Made by a program: the position numbers and the translations under genes. A DNA stretch of 13,482 bases, from NCBI GenBank assembly GCA_900552925.1, contig USBH01000016.1, forward strand, positions 1-13,482, read 5' to 3'. Each line of letters opens with the position of its first letter. The stretch's first letter is position 1. The DNA is from an uncultured Oscillospiraceae bacterium (GTDB lineage: Bacteria > Bacillota > Clostridia > Oscillospirales > Acutalibacteraceae). Under the pieces are notes generated by a model, which was given only the letters and a program-made list of their open reading frames with translations, made no database searches and had not been told where the DNA came from. Below, one piece after another: positions 13,434 to 13,482 of the stretch.

Positions 13434-13482
13434 CTGTCTCTTATACACATCTCCGAGCCCACGAGACTGCAGCTAATCTCGT
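13434..13482 (+). other. Nextera read-2 adapter, i7 index and P7 start (artefact)
   Basis: CTGTCTCTTATACACATCT followed by CCGAGCCCACGAGAC (13434-13467) is the Nextera read-2 adapter. Next comes an 8-base index, TGCAGCTA (13468-13475; from memory i7 N728), then ATCTCGT, the start of the P7 sequence. It is not genomic. A plus-strand frame through it ends in LLYTSPSPRD, a peptide typical of adapter contamination. Confidence 0.99.

Noticed and set aside
12988..13476. Plus-strand frame ending in LLYTSPSPRDCS
   Set aside because: It is antisense to accD and accC and ends in adapter sequence; the tail is a known contamination signature.

Overview
This is a GC-rich contig of Bacillota type, most likely from an uncultured gut-type Clostridium relative (Oscillospirales-like; this placement is inference). 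The supporting evidence is the DarA cyclic-di-AMP receptor next to holB, split accA and accD at the end of a fatty-acid operon, an Amidase_3-like/NodB/AGCS cell-envelope cluster, strong AGGAGG-type ribosome sites, sigma-A promoters with 17-nt spacers, and GTG starts. Both ends are sequencing-library adapter, not genome: positions 1-37 and 13434-13482 match Nextera/Tn5 adapters with index bases. Only 38-13433 is biological, and the first and last genes are cut by the adapters.

Layout. (1) 38-952, minus strand: darA followed without a gap by holB (delta' clamp-loader subunit, cut at its C-terminus). (2) 1057-3835, minus: a membrane-anchored NodB-type polysaccharide deacetylase, an Amidase_3-like protein lacking the usual first zinc histidine, and an AGCS sodium:alanine-type symporter whose GTG start overlaps the amidase stop. 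This looks like an envelope remodelling and amino-acid uptake operon. (3) 3927-4369, plus: a one-gene unit with a strong promoter, a small exported two-repeat protein of unknown function, and a near-perfect terminator shared with the convergent neighbour. (4) 4389-6099, minus: a hemolysin III/PAQR-family membrane protein, then a lysophospholipase-like alpha/beta hydrolase with its own apparent promoter. (5) 6324-10268, plus: promoter, a structured leader of about 180 nt, the two halves of a heterodimeric ABC exporter, and a terminator. (6) 10349-11293, minus: a DUF2975 membrane protein and a YozG-like Xre regulator behind a consensus promoter flanked by two copies of a palindromic operator candidate. 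(7) 11387-13433, minus: the tail of a fatty-acid synthesis operon, accC (N-terminus missing) - accD - accA - terminator.

No rRNA, tRNA, CRISPR array, insertion sequence or phage gene was seen. Most genes are ordinary housekeeping or envelope genes. The least explained items are the small exported repeat protein with a palindrome over its -10 box, the structured leader before the ABC exporter genes, the DUF2975/Xre operators, and the noncanonical amidase. None of these amounts to a demonstrated new system.
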